The translations under genes were made by a program, and so were the position numbers. A stretch of DNA of 64,000 nucleotides. Origin: Streptomyces sp. NBC_00568 (GTDB taxonomy: Bacteria; Actinomycetota; Actinomycetes; Streptomycetales; Streptomycetaceae). This document shows positions 46,180 through 55,770 of this stretch, piece after piece; within the stretch, counting starts at the first letter, position 1, and every line of letters begins with the position of its first letter. The DNA is taken from positions 3,091,001-3,155,000 of the forward strand of contig NZ_JAPENW010000001.1 in the NCBI RefSeq assembly GCF_026341855.1, read 5' to 3'. The notes beneath the pieces were generated by a model that saw nothing but the letters and a program-made list of their open reading frames with translations, was not told where the DNA came from and did not search any database.

Positions 46180-49100
46180 GTGTTTCACGTGAAACCAATC
46201 GATCCGCGTCTGCTTCGGTACGCCCGAGCCACCCGCCTCTTCCTCGGGGCGGTTGTGGGGCTGGGTGTCGCCGGGGCGGGGCTGATCATCGCCCAAGCGA
46301 TGCTCATCGCCGAAGTGGTGGTCGGCGCCTTCCAGCACGGTCTCTCCGTCACCGAACTCCGCACCCCTCTGACGCTGCTGGCGATCGTGGCGATCGGGCG
46401 GGCGGTGGTGGCCTGGCTCACCGAGCTCGCCGCGCACCGGGCGAGCGCCGCGGTCAAGTCGGAGTTGAGGGGGCGGCTGCTGGAGCGGGCCGCTTCCCTC
46501 GGGCCCGGGTGGCTCAGCGGCCAGCGCACAGGCTCGCTGGTCGCCCTCGCGACGCGGGGAGTGGACGCGCTCGACGACTACTTCTCGCGCTATCTGCCGC
46601 AGCTGGGACTCGCGGTGGTGGTTCCGGTGGCCGTGCTGGCGCGAATCGTCACCGAGGACTGGGTGTCGGCGGCGATCATCGTCGGCACCTTGCCGCTGAT
46701 TCCCCTGTTCATGGTGCTGATCGGCTGGGCCACCCGCACCCAGATGGACCGCCAGTGGCGGATGCTGTCCCGCCTCTCCGGGCATTTCCTGGACGTCGTC
46801 GCGGGACTGCCCACCCTCAAGGTGTTCGGCCGGGCCAAGGCGCAGGCCGACTCGATCCGGAAGATCACCGGCGAGTACCGGCAGGCGACCATGCGGACGC
46901 TGCGGATCGCCTTCCTGTCGTCCTTCGCCCTGGAACTGCTCGCCACCATTTCGGTCGCACTGGTGGCGGTGACCATCGGAATGCGGCTCGTCCATGGCGA
47001 GATGGACCTGTACGTGGGGCTCGTCATTCTCGTGCTGGCACCCGAGGCCTATCTGCCGCTGCGCCAGGTGGGAGCCCAGTACCACGCCGCCGCCGAGGGG
47101 CTCGCGGCGGCCGAAGAGATCTTCTCGGTGCTGGAGACCCCGGCACCGAGGTCCGGTTCGCTGCACGTGCCCGTGGGGGAGATCGCCTTCGAAGGCGTGA
47201 CCGTGCGGTACCCGGGGCGCTCCGCGGACGCGGTCTCGGATGTCACCTTCACGGTCGAACCCGGTGAGACGGTCGCCCTGGTCGGGCCCAGCGGGGTGGG
47301 CAAGTCGACGCTGCTGAACGTCCTGCTCGGGTTCGTGGAGCCCACCGGGGGCCGCGCCCGGGCCGGGGGAGTCGATCTCGCCGAGGCCGATCTCGCGGAG
47401 TGGCGCTCAAAGATCGCCTGGGTGCCGCAACGACCGCATCTGTACGCCGGAACCATCGCCGAGAACGTACGGCTGGCGCGACCCGACGCGGACGACGCGG
47501 CGCTGCGCAGGGCCCTCGTCGACGCGGGCGCGGCCGGATTCGTCGACGCGCTGCCCGACGGGGCCGACACGGTCCTCGGCGAGGACGGCGCCGGGCTGTC
47601 GGCCGGTCAGCGCCAACGCCTCGCACTCGCCCGGGCGTTCCTCGCGGACCGGCCCGTGCTGCTTCTCGACGAGCCGACGGCCTCGCTCGACGGGGCGACC
47701 GAGGCCGAGGTCGTCGCGGCGGTGCGGCGGCTCGCCGTGGGGCGGACCGTCCTGCTGGTCGTACACCGGCCGGCGTTGCTGGGGGTGGCGGACCGGGTGG
47801 TGCGCCTGGAAGCCGCTGCGTCCGCAGCGGGGCTGGAGCCCGCGCTCCCGGTCCAGCCCGCGGAACCGGGCCGCACACAGCCGCCGCGGGGGGTCGAGCC
47901 GGAAGGCCCGCCTTCGGCCGGCGGCGAAGAACCCGCTCCGACGTCCCGGGGCCGGGCCGGAGTGCTCGCCCGTGTCCGGGCCATGGCGGTTCCCCGGCGG
48001 AGGCCGCTCGCGCTCGCGGTGGTTCTCGGCAGCCTCGCGCTCGGGAGCGCCGTCGGTCTGATGGCCACCTCCGGATGGCTCATCTCGCGGGCATCGCAGC
48101 AGCCGCCGGTGTTCTATCTGATGGTGGCGGTGACGGCCACCCGGGCGTTCGGCATCGGCCGGGCGGTCTTCCGGTACACGGAACGGCTCGTGTCGCACGA
48201 CGCCGTGCTGCGGATGCTGGCCGATACGCGGGTCGCCGTCTACCGGCGTCTGGAACGGCTCGCGCCCGCCGGACTGCGGGCCACCCGGCGCGGCGATCTG
48301 CTGTCGCGGCTCGTCGCCGACGTGGACGCCCTTCAGGACTACTGGCTGCGGTGGCTGCTGCCGGCCGGAGCCGCGGTCATGGTGTCCGCCGCCTCCGTCG
48401 GATTCACCGCCTGGCTGCTGCCCGAGGCCGGTGCCGTGCTCGCCGTCGGTCTGCTGGCGGCCGCCGTCGGCGTTCCGTCGGTGACCGGCGCCGTGGCGCG
48501 CCGTGCCGAGCGACGGCTGGCGCCCGCACGCGGCGCGCTGGCGACCCAGGTGGCCGATCTGCTCACCGGGACCGCCGAGTTGACCGTCGCGGGCGCACTG
48601 CCCACCCGTATCGCGGAGACACGGCGGGCCGACAGCCTCCTCACCCGCATCGCCTCGCGAGCCGCCACCGCGACCGCCCTCGGTGACGGACTCACGGCGC
48701 TCGTGTCCGGGCTCACCGTCACCGCGACCGCCTTCGTGGGCGCCCAAGCGGTCGCCGCCGGGCGTCTGAACGGTGTGGTGATGGCCGTCGTCGTCCTCAC
48801 TCCGCTCGCCGCCTTCGAGGCCGTCATGGGGCTGCCGCTCGCCGTCCAGTACCGGCAGCGGGTGCGCAAGAGCGCGGAGCGTGTGTACGAGGTGCTGGAC
48901 GCCGCCGATCCCGTACGCGAACCCGAACAGCCGCGACCGGCGCCCGTGTCGCCGTTCCCGCTCCGTGTGGAGGGGCTCCGGGCCCGTCACGCGGGACAGG
49001 ACCGGGACGCGCTGGCCGGCCTCGACCTGACCCTTGAGGAGGGCCACAGGATCGCCGTGGTCGGTACGTCCGGGGCCGGCAAGACGACGCTCGCGCAGGT

Positions 49101-49710
49101 GCTGCTGCGGTTCCTGGACACGGAAGCGGGGGCGTACACGCTGGGCGGCGCGGACGCGTACGCGATGGACGGGGACGCCGTGCGCCGACTGGTCGGACTG
49201 TGCGCCCAGGACGCGCACCTCTTCGACAGCACCGTGCGCGAGAACCTGCTGCTCGCCTGCAAGGACGCGACCGAGGGCGAACTGCGCGACGCGCTCGGGC
49301 GGGCCCGGCTCCTCGACTGGGTGGACGGACTGCCCGACGGGCTGGACACCCTGATCGGTGAGCACGGGGCACGGCTGTCGGGCGGCCAGCGCCAGCGGCT
49401 CGCGCTGGCTCGCGCGCTGCTCGCCGACTTTCCCGTCCTCGTTCTCGACGAGCCGGCGGAACATCTCGACCTGCCGACGGCCGACGCGCTCACCGCGGAT
49501 CTGCTGGCCGCCACCGAGGGCCGTACGACCCTGCTGATCACTCACCGGCTGGCCGGGCTCGACGCGGTGGACGAGGTGATCGTGCTCGCGGAGGGGCGCG
49601 TGGTCCAGCGTGGAGCGTTCGCGGAGCTGTCGGCCGTCGAGGGACCGCTGCGGGAGATGGTCGAGCGGGAGACCGCGGGAGATCTGCTGGTGGGCGCGGC
49701 GGCTCGCTGA
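46180..49710 (+). CDS. cydCD: CydCD fusion: thiol-reductant ABC exporter for cytochrome bd assembly
   Basis: 1176 aa, two complete ABC half-transporters in one chain. The CydD-like half (1-560) has six TMs, Walker A GPSGVGKST at 369-377, signature LSAGQ and Walker B VLLLDEPTASLD. The CydC-like half (about 610-1176) has Walker A GTSGAGKTT at 962-970, signature LSGGQ and VLVLDEPAEHLD. A Pro/Glu-rich linker separates them. It exports glutathione/cysteine-type thiols needed to mature the oxidase. GTG 46180 is taken; GTG 46189 with AGGGG about 10 nt upstream is equally plausible. Both lie in or at the parS at 46182-46195. Fused CydCD is the normal Streptomyces form. Confidence 0.93.
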   Translation: MFHVKPIDPRLLRYARATRLFLGAVVGLGVAGAGLIIAQAMLIAEVVVGAFQHGLSVTELRTPLTLLAIVAIGRAVVAWLTELAAHRASAAVKSELRGRLLERAASLGPGWLSGQRTGSLVALATRGVDALDDYFSRYLPQLGLAVVVPVAVLARIVTEDWVSAAIIVGTLPLIPLFMVLIGWATRTQMDRQWRMLSRLSGHFLDVVAGLPTLKVFGRAKAQADSIRKITGEYRQATMRTLRIAFLSSFALELLATISVALVAVTIGMRLVHGEMDLYVGLVILVLAPEAYLPLRQVGAQYHAAAEGLAAAEEIFSVLETPAPRSGSLHVPVGEIAFEGVTVRYPGRSADAVSDVTFTVEPGETVALVGPSGVGKSTLLNVLLGFVEPTGGRARAGGVDLAEADLAEWRSKIAWVPQRPHLYAGTIAENVRLARPDADDAALRRALVDAGAAGFVDALPDGADTVLGEDGAGLSAGQRQRLALARAFLADRPVLLLDEPTASLDGATEAEVVAAVRRLAVGRTVLLVVHRPALLGVADRVVRLEAAASAAGLEPALPVQPAEPGRTQPPRGVEPEGPPSAGGEEPAPTSRGRAGVLARVRAMAVPRRRPLALAVVLGSLALGSAVGLMATSGWLISRASQQPPVFYLMVAVTATRAFGIGRAVFRYTERLVSHDAVLRMLADTRVAVYRRLERLAPAGLRATRRGDLLSRLVADVDALQDYWLRWLLPAGAAVMVSAASVGFTAWLLPEAGAVLAVGLLAAAVGVPSVTGAVARRAERRLAPARGALATQVADLLTGTAELTVAGALPTRIAETRRADSLLTRIASRAATATALGDGLTALVSGLTVTATAFVGAQAVAAGRLNGVVMAVVVLTPLAAFEAVMGLPLAVQYRQRVRKSAERVYEVLDAADPVREPEQPRPAPVSPFPLRVEGLRARHAGQDRDALAGLDLTLEEGHRIAVVGTSGAGKTTLAQVLLRFLDTEAGAYTLGGADAYAMDGDAVRRLVGLCAQDAHLFDSTVRENLLLACKDATEGELRDALGRARLLDWVDGLPDGLDTLIGEHGARLSGGQRQRLALARALLADFPVLVLDEPAEHLDLPTADALTADLLAATEGRTTLLITHRLAGLDAVDEVIVLAEGRVVQRGAFAELSAVEGPLREMVERETAGDLLVGAAAR
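46182..46195. other. parS site overlapping the cydCD start
   Basis: GTTTCACGTGAAAC inside the translation start region; in the cydCD frame it encodes Phe-His-Val-Lys. 36 bp from the preceding site. Confidence 0.9.
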
Positions 49711-49911
49711 GCGCGGTACGGGCGGTCGTGGGTGATGAGCTCGCTGGGCGACGCGCGGTAGGCGGTAGGCGATCCGCCATGGGGCATGCGCGGCGGGGCA
49801 GGGACGGTCGGGCAGGGGCGGTCGGGCAGGGGCGGTGGGCAGGGGTTCCGGGCTCTGTCCTCTCCCAAGGCCCGACTTTCCCTTGCAAATAGGACTAACT
49901 AGGCTCTAGGT
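49711..49911. other. Short intergenic region with imperfect tandem repeat
   Basis: Three near-identical GGTCGGGCAGGGGC/GGTGGGCAGGGG units around 49806-49848, then a less GC-rich patch leading to the kinase gene. No ribosome binding site precedes ATG 49912. TAGGCT at 49900-49905 is placed as a -10 box for a leaderless transcript. Confidence 0.4.
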
Positions 49912-51630
49912 ATGTCAGCAGCCCCAGACTCCCCCGCCCCGGGCGGCGGCACGGGGGCGGCGGACCCGGTGGTCCGTGGCCTGCGTGGGCTGCCCGTCGA
50001 GCTGACCGCCCGGGTGCCCCGGTTGCTGGAGGCGATGCGATCGGTCGGATCAGGACTGGAGCTGCACTCCACGCTGAACCGGATCTGTGAGACCGCGGCC
50101 GAACTCACGGACGCGCGATACGCGGCCATCGGGGTCGTGGCCGAGAGCGGGGAGGCACTCGCGGACTTCGTCCATCACGGCGTCGACGAGGCAACCGCCC
50201 GACGGATCGGACGGATGCCCGACGGCCACAAGGGGCTTCTGGGGGCGCTCATCCGGACCTCGGATCCGGTGCTGCTCACGAACCTGACCGACGACCCGCG
50301 GTCCTGTGGGTTCCCGGCCGGACATCCACCGATGCACAGCTTTCTCGGAGTGCCGATCCGGGTGCAGGGGGAGATCTTCGGCAATCTGTACCTCGCCGAG
50401 AAGCGTGACGGCGGGACCTTCGGCGACTACGACCTCGACATGCTCCGGGTGCTGGCCGCGGAGGCGGGCATCGCCATCGGCAACGCCCGTCTGTACGAGG
50501 CGGCGCAGCAGCGTGAGCGCTGGATCGACGGCTCGGTGGCCGTCACCACCGCGCTTCTGGCGGGCGGCGACACCGAGGAGGCGTTGCAGGTCGTCGCCGA
50601 ACAGGCGCGCCGGCTCTCCGGTTCCGCGGCCGGGATCGTGCTGCTGCCCGCCGAGGAGGGCGGCCTGGAGATCGTCGCGGTCGCCTCGGAACACCCTTCG
50701 AGGGTGCTCGGCGTGGTCGTCCCGCCGGAGAGTGAGCTGGTCGCCGAAGTCTGCGACGGGCGGCCGGTGTTCGTGGAGGACGCGGCCGTCGACCCGCGCA
50801 TGCCCTTGGACCTGGCCCGCGCGTACGGGCCCGTCATGATGCTCCCGCTGCAGAGCGACGGCCGGGTTCTCGGGGCCCTCGTCACCCCGCGCACCCGGGA
50901 AGGACGCCCCTTCACGGAGACCGAGCGGACCCTCGCCGCGCAGTTCGCCTCGCAGGCCGCGCTGGCGCTGATGATGGCCGAGACACAGCGCGACCGGGAA
51001 CGGCTCGCGGTGTACGAGGACCGCGACCGGATCGCCCGCGACCTGCACGACCTGGTCATCCAGCGGCTGTTCGCCACCGGGATGATGCTGGAGAGCGCGC
51101 AGCGCCGGTCGAACGTGCCCGAGGTGCGGCGGGGCGTCGGCAAGGCGGTCGACGAACTCGACGTCACGATCCAGGAGATCCGCACCGCGATCTTCGCGCT
51201 CCAGCAGGATCCCGCCGAGGTGCCGTCCGGGCTGCGCACCCGCGTCCTGCGCGAGATCAACATGGCCGCCGTTCCCCTCGGCTTCAAGCCCGGGCACCGC
51301 TTCACCGGGCCCATCGACACGCTGGTCGGCGAACTCACCGGCAAGAACCTCATCGCCGCGCTGCGCGAAGCCCTCTCCAACGCCTTCCGGCACGCGGGGT
51401 CCTCCCGTATCGAGGTCTCCGTCGACGCGAACGTCCTCCTGCCGGACAGGCGGCCGGGCGTGCGCCTCACCGTCGCGGACGACGGTGTCGGCATCCCCGA
51501 CGGCGGCCGGCGCAGCGGCCTGAAGAACCTCGAGCGGCGTGCCGAGTCGCTGGGCGGCGCCAGTTGGTACGGGCCGGGGATCGGCGAGGGCGGCGGCGGT
51601 ACGACGGTGGTGTGGCAGGTGCCGCACTGA
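49912..51630 (+). CDS. GAF-GAF sensor histidine kinase (NarL/DevS type)
   Basis: 572 aa, soluble (no TM seen). Two GAF domains (about 55-200 and 215-360; GNLYLAEKRDGGTFGDYDLD in the first), then a HisKA_3 helix pair with phospho-acceptor His379 in ARDLHDLVIQRLFATG, and a HATPase with LREALSNAFRHAGSS and VADDGVGIPDGGRRSGLKNL. The architecture matches DevS/DosT-like sensors of redox, NO or oxygen. It stands behind the cyd operon, a plausible physiological link, but no response regulator gene is adjacent. No clear Shine-Dalgarno precedes ATG 49912. Confidence 0.9.
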   Translation: MSAAPDSPAPGGGTGAADPVVRGLRGLPVELTARVPRLLEAMRSVGSGLELHSTLNRICETAAELTDARYAAIGVVAESGEALADFVHHGVDEATARRIGRMPDGHKGLLGALIRTSDPVLLTNLTDDPRSCGFPAGHPPMHSFLGVPIRVQGEIFGNLYLAEKRDGGTFGDYDLDMLRVLAAEAGIAIGNARLYEAAQQRERWIDGSVAVTTALLAGGDTEEALQVVAEQARRLSGSAAGIVLLPAEEGGLEIVAVASEHPSRVLGVVVPPESELVAEVCDGRPVFVEDAAVDPRMPLDLARAYGPVMMLPLQSDGRVLGALVTPRTREGRPFTETERTLAAQFASQAALALMMAETQRDRERLAVYEDRDRIARDLHDLVIQRLFATGMMLESAQRRSNVPEVRRGVGKAVDELDVTIQEIRTAIFALQQDPAEVPSGLRTRVLREINMAAVPLGFKPGHRFTGPIDTLVGELTGKNLIAALREALSNAFRHAGSSRIEVSVDANVLLPDRRPGVRLTVADDGVGIPDGGRRSGLKNLERRAESLGGASWYGPGIGEGGGGTTVVWQVPH

Positions 51631-51876
51631 ATCCCCTTGTGCAGGGGGTCTGTTCGGCGTTTCTCGCGCAAGCCCCGGCCGGGCGTCTTCCGCGGTCGGT
51701 GCGAAGGCCCCTGGTCCGGTCCGCCCCGCCGTTGCGGGAACCGCCTTAGGGGGACCGACGCCACGGGCCGCCGTGACGGGCCGTTCGGCCCGCCCCTGGG
51801 CCATTCGTGACGTCCCGTCCCCCAGGTGCACCCCTTCAACAGGCCGGGTCCGAAAGCGCGGGTCACGATCGCTGTC

Positions 51877-52920
51877 ATGCGCTCTTCTCGTCGCCACCCC
51901 CTGTTCGTACCGGCGCTGTTGTGCGCGCTGGTGGTCCTCGTGGCCCAGCCGACGGTGGCCGAGGGCGACGGCGCGGACCCCGGCATCAGCACCCAGGTGG
52001 CGCGGTTGTACGAGGACGCCTCGGTGGCGACGCAGCAGTACGAGGCGGGGCGGCGGGATGCCGAGGCGCAGCGCGGCCGGGCCGAGCGGACCGAGTGGCT
52101 CCTCACGCGGGAGCGGCAGGAGATCGCGGTGCTGCACCAGGACCTGGGCCGTATCGCGCGGGCCCAGTACCGGCAGGGTGGCGGGCTGCCGTACACGGCT
52201 CAGATCCTGTTCGCGCAGGACCCCGATGATCTGATGCGTGGTCAGCGTGCCGTGTGGAGAGCGGATCTGGCCGTCGCCAACGCGGTCGCGAAGAGCCGGC
52301 GCGCCGAGGACCGGCTCGCCGCGGACGAGGCGAAGGCCCAGGCGGAGTGGCAGGCGCTGGAGAGGCGTAACGGTGAACTCGCCGAGATCAAGAGGACCAT
52401 CGACGCGAAGCTCGACGAGGCGCGGTCGGTGTTGCAGAGCCGGGCGGACGCCTCGGTGGCGGCGGGCGCCTGCCGTGGTGCGGTCCGTCTCGACCAGCCG
52501 CCGCTGGACTCCACGCGTGCGTGGGTCGCGCCGGTGGAGACGTACGAGCTCTCCGCGGGCTTCGGCAGCGGGGGCGAGCGATGGGCGCACCGGCACACCG
52601 GGCAGGACTTCGCGGTGCCCATCGGCACACCGGTGCGGGCGGTCGGGGCGGGCCGGGTGGTGAAGGTGTCCTGTGGTGGTGCCTTCGGCATCGAGGTCGT
52701 GGTCGAGCACCCCGGCGGCTACTACACGCAGTACGCGCATCTCGCGGCCGTCACCGTCGACCAGGGGCAGCGGGTGTCGACGGGGCAGTGGATCGGGCAG
52801 TCGGGCACGTCCGGCAACTCGACCGGCCCGCATCTGCACTTCGAGGTGCGGGTGACGCCGGAGCTGGGATCGGCGATCGACCCGGTGCCGTGGCTCGCGG
52901 AGCACGGAGTCGACGTATAG
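51877..52920 (+). CDS. Secreted M23-family peptidoglycan endopeptidase
   Basis: 347 aa from ATG 51877. A signal peptide (basic MRSSRRHPL, hydrophobic FVPALLCALVVLVAQPTVA) is followed by a coiled coil (about 40-200), then the LytM/M23 domain with GERWAHRHTGQDFAVPIGTP (HxxxD) and GPHLHFEVR (HxH). Both Zn sites are complete. It probably cuts peptide cross-links in the wall; the coiled-coil form resembles EnvC/NlpD-like regulators. The frame is open to GTG 51826, but the signal peptide favours 51877. Confidence 0.88.
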   Translation: MRSSRRHPLFVPALLCALVVLVAQPTVAEGDGADPGISTQVARLYEDASVATQQYEAGRRDAEAQRGRAERTEWLLTRERQEIAVLHQDLGRIARAQYRQGGGLPYTAQILFAQDPDDLMRGQRAVWRADLAVANAVAKSRRAEDRLAADEAKAQAEWQALERRNGELAEIKRTIDAKLDEARSVLQSRADASVAAGACRGAVRLDQPPLDSTRAWVAPVETYELSAGFGSGGERWAHRHTGQDFAVPIGTPVRAVGAGRVVKVSCGGAFGIEVVVEHPGGYYTQYAHLAAVTVDQGQRVSTGQWIGQSGTSGNSTGPHLHFEVRVTPELGSAIDPVPWLAEHGVDV

Positions 52921-53009
52921 GCCCACGGGGATGCACGGCGGTGCCGGGGGGCGCCGCCGCGGGGCCTGCGGCGGGTGTGCCGGAGGCCCCGGGGTCGGGT
53001 GTCGGGTGG

Positions 53010-53879
53010 CTACGCCCGGTCTGCCACGATCTGCTCGATCACGACCGCCACCCCGTCCTCGTTGTTGGCGACCGTGCGACCGGAGGCGGCGGCGATCACG
53101 GCGGGGTGGGCGTTGCCCATCGCGTACGACCGGCCGGCCCAGCTGAGCATCTCGACGTCGTTCGGCATGTCACCGAAGGCGACGACCTCCTCGGGGGAGA
53201 TACCGCGCTCGGCGCAGCACAGCGCGAGGGTGCTGGCCTTGGAGACGCCGGGGCCGCTGATCTCCAGAAGGGCGCTGGGGCTCGACCGGGTGACGTTGGC
53301 CCGGTCGCCGATGGCCGGGCGGGCGACGGTGAGGAAGTCGTCCGGGTCCATGTCCGGGTGGAACGCGAGCACCTTCAGCACCGGCTGATCGGCGTCCAGA
53401 GCGTCCTCGGCGAGGAGCTTCTCGGCGGGCGCGACGATCTCCGGCGGCTCCATGTGCATCAGGGGATAGCCCGGTTCGAGGTGGAGGCCGTACGTCCGCT
53501 CGACGGCACACACGGTGCCGGGCGCGGCGGCACGCAGCACCTGGATGACGTCGAGGGCGATGTCGGGCGCCAGTTCGCGGATCTTGACGAAACGGTGGGC
53601 GCCGGGGCCGCCGTGCAGGTCGACCACGGCGGCGCCGTTGCCGCAGATCGCCAGGCCGTGCCCGTGGACGTGGTCGCTGACGACGTCCATCCAGCGGGCC
53701 GGGCGGCCGGTGACGAAGAAGACCTCGATGCCGGCCTGTTCGGCGGCGGCGAGGGCGGCGATCGTGCGGTCGGACACCGATTTGTCGTCGCGCAACAAGG
53801 TGCCGTCGAGGTCCGTGGCGATCAGCCGGGGCGGGACGGTGGAGGCCGGGGTCTCGGGCCGGCGAGTCGCTGAGGTCAC
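53010..53879 (-). CDS. Cof-type HAD phosphatase
   Basis: 289 aa from GTG 53879 (GGGAG about 9 nt upstream); ATG 53897 is an alternative. HAD motifs: [13 protein letters not shown] (nucleophile Asp in DLDGT), [11 protein letters not shown], Lys in PGVSKASTL and [18 protein letters not shown]. The C2b cap is typical of Cof/YbiV sugar-phosphate or nucleotide phosphatases. It is convergent with the M23 gene; the next gene upstream on the strand is the LLM oxidoreductase (117-bp gap). Confidence 0.88.
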   Translation of the reverse strand: MTSATRRPETPASTVPPRLIATDLDGTLLRDDKSVSDRTIAALAAAEQAGIEVFFVTGRPARWMDVVSDHVHGHGLAICGNGAAVVDLHGGPGAHRFVKIRELAPDIALDVIQVLRAAAPGTVCAVERTYGLHLEPGYPLMHMEPPEIVAPAEKLLAEDALDADQPVLKVLAFHPDMDPDDFLTVARPAIGDRANVTRSSPSALLEISGPGVSKASTLALCCAERGISPEEVVAFGDMPNDVEMLSWAGRSYAMGNAHPAVIAAASGRTVANNEDGVAVVIEQIVADRA

Positions 53880-53995
53880 GTGCTCATTCTCCCGCATATG
53901 CGCGCACGGCCGTGCGGCGGTCCGCACACTTGAGTGGTTACCGTCCTCACCAGCGCCGTTACACCCCGTCGAACCCGGGCTCGCGGCGCCCGGTC

Positions 53996-54898
53996 TCACG
54001 TCAGCTGGGAGACCGCCTCCAGAGCGATCCGCTCGAAGACCTTCTCGTCGGCGGCGAAGTCCGAGTCGGGGATCGGCCAGTGGATCACGATGTCGGTGAA
54101 GCCCAGCTCCTTGTGCCGGCCCGCGAAGTCGACGAACGCGTCGAGGGACTCCAGGGGGTGGCTCCGGTCGGGAGTGAAGCCGGTCAGCAGGACCTTGTCG
54201 AGCTCCGCGGCGTCCCGGCCGATCTCGGCACAGGCGTCGACCAGCTTGGCGACCTGCCCGCGAATGGCTTGAACCGACTGCTCGGGGGTGCCCGTCTCGT
54301 ACAGCTTCGGGTCGCCGGTCGTCACCCACGCCTGCCCGTGACGGGCGGCGAGCCGCAGTCCCCGCGGGCCGGTGGCGGCCACCGCGAACGGCAGCCGGGG
54401 ACGCTGGACACAGCCCGGAATGTTGCGGGCCTCGTGCGCCGAGTAGAAATTGCCGCCGTACGAGACGGAGTCCTCGGTGAGGAGCCGGTCGAGCAGCGGG
54501 ACGAACTCGCCGAAGCGGTCGGCGCGCTCACGCGGGGTCCACGGGTCCTGGCCGAGCGCGGTGGCGTCGAAGCCGGTGCCACCGGCGCCGACGCCCAGCG
54601 TGATCCGGCCGTTCGAGATGTCGTCGAGGGAGATCAGTTCCTTGGCGAGGGTCACCGGGTGCCGGAAGTTCGGCGAGGTCACGAGCGTGCCGAGGCGCAG
54701 CCGGTCGGTGACGGCGGCCGCCGCGGTCAGGGTCGGTACGGCCCCGAACCACGGGCCGTCGCGGAAGGTCCGCCAGGACAGATGGTCGTAGGTGAACGCG
54801 GTGTGGAAGCCGAGCTGCTCCGCACGCTGCCACGCGGAACGCCCGCCCTCGTGCCAGCGGACGTACGGCAGGATCACGGTGCTCAGACGCAGACTCAT
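53996..54898 (-). CDS. LLM-class (F420/FMN) oxidoreductase
   Basis: 300 aa, a luciferase-like TIM barrel. Evidence is the conserved pattern [49 protein letters not shown] (T-P--RHP, GR key) and [15 protein letters not shown]. Such proteins in actinobacteria commonly use F420 for substrate redox. The substrate is unknown. It lies upstream of the HAD gene on the same strand. Confidence 0.88.
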   Translation of the reverse strand: MSLRLSTVILPYVRWHEGGRSAWQRAEQLGFHTAFTYDHLSWRTFRDGPWFGAVPTLTAAAAVTDRLRLGTLVTSPNFRHPVTLAKELISLDDISNGRITLGVGAGGTGFDATALGQDPWTPRERADRFGEFVPLLDRLLTEDSVSYGGNFYSAHEARNIPGCVQRPRLPFAVAATGPRGLRLAARHGQAWVTTGDPKLYETGTPEQSVQAIRGQVAKLVDACAEIGRDAAELDKVLLTGFTPDRSHPLESLDAFVDFAGRHKELGFTDIVIHWPIPDSDFAADEKVFERIALEAVSQLT

Positions 54899-54979
54899 GT
54901 ATCGAGCGTAAGCGGAGCCGGAGCGTGGTCGTGGCCCGCCTCGATGCCGTCCCCGCCCGGCGGCACCGGTACCCCCGGA

Positions 54980-55528
54980 TCAGTGAGGCGCGGGAAACCG
55001 CAGGTACCGCGGGGGTACGGCCTCCGTCAGCCAGACGCCGTTGGCGCTGACCCGGAAGACATGGCCGTCGCGGTGCATGGCCGCCGCGTCCACGGAGAGC
55101 ACGACCGGGCGGCCGCGGCGGGCGCCGACTCGGGTGGCGGTCTCCCGGTCCGGCGACAGGTGTACGTCGTGCCGGTTCATCGGCTTCAGGCCCTCGGCGC
55201 GGATCGCGTCCAGGTGGGGGGCCACGGTGCCGTGGTAGAGGTACGCCGGCGGGGTCGCCGGGGGCAGCCCGAGGTCGACCTCGACGGAATGGCCCTGGCT
55301 GGCCCGGATCCGGGTCCCCTCGACGGCGAAGCGGCGCTTGTCGTTGTGGGCCACCACGTGATCGAGCTCGTCGCGGGTGAAATGAAAGCCGTGCGCGGCC
55401 GCCGCGGCGATGAGTGTGTCGATCTCGACCCAGCCGCCCTCGCCGAGCGTCAGGCCGATCCGCTCGGGCTGATGCCGCAGATGCTTCGAGAGGTACTTCG
55501 ACACCTTCACGGTGCGTCTTTCGTCCAT
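54980..55528 (-). CDS. kptA: RNA 2'-phosphotransferase (Tpt1/KptA)
   Basis: 182 aa from ATG 55528, the usual KptA length. It removes an internal 2'-phosphate from RNA onto NAD+, forming ADP-ribose 1''-2''-cyclic phosphate. Family blocks: [51 protein letters not shown] and [10 protein letters not shown]. In-frame ATGs at 55552 and 55648 would add a low-complexity Arg/Thr/Gln/Asp stretch encoded by a GTCC/ATCC-rich tract (55517-55652), so those starts are rejected. Physiological substrates in bacteria without tRNA splicing remain unclear. Confidence 0.88.
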   Translation of the reverse strand: MDERRTVKVSKYLSKHLRHQPERIGLTLGEGGWVEIDTLIAAAAAHGFHFTRDELDHVVAHNDKRRFAVEGTRIRASQGHSVEVDLGLPPATPPAYLYHGTVAPHLDAIRAEGLKPMNRHDVHLSPDRETATRVGARRGRPVVLSVDAAAMHRDGHVFRVSANGVWLTEAVPPRYLRFPAPH

Positions 55529-55652
55529 CCGATCATCCGTCCGTACGGTCATCCGCTCATCCGCCTGCTCATCCGTCCGCCCCTCGGTCTGTCCCCGAGT
55601 CTGTCCTCGAGTCCGTCCCTGCGTCCGTCCATCCGTCTGTTCCTTCATCTCC
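55517..55652. repeat. Imperfect GTCC/ATCC tetranucleotide tract upstream of kptA
   Basis: A pyrimidine-rich run of ATCCG, GTCCG and GTCTG words over about 135 bp, overlapping the kptA start and leader. On the minus strand it stays open and would encode a repeating Gly-Arg-Thr-x-x-Gln type peptide. Confidence 0.6.
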
Positions 55653-55704
55653 CCAGCGTGCCTGGCGAGAGACGGATCACGCATTTGATTTTGATCCCGA
55701 GGTT

Positions 55705-55758
55705 TGGTCCACAGCCAAGTCCTGTTATCCACAGGGGAATTGGCGAATCTGTGGACAA
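55705..55758. other. Three DnaA-box-like sequences
   Basis: TGGTCCACA (55705-55713), TTATCCACA (55725-55733) and TGTGGACAA (55750-55758, reverse of the consensus TTGTCCACA) lie in the gap between the MerR-type and kptA genes. Confidence 0.5.
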
Positions 55759-55770
55759 CAGACATGCGCT

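Noticed and set aside
47407..49545. 712-codon minus-strand open frame opposite cydCD
   Set aside because: Shadow of the cydCD gene; amino-acid content is Arg/Gly/Gln-rich without recognisable domains.
50050..52926. 958-codon minus-strand open frame
   Set aside because: Antisense to the GAF-GAF kinase and M23 peptidase genes; no domain motif, and codon bias belongs to the opposite strand.
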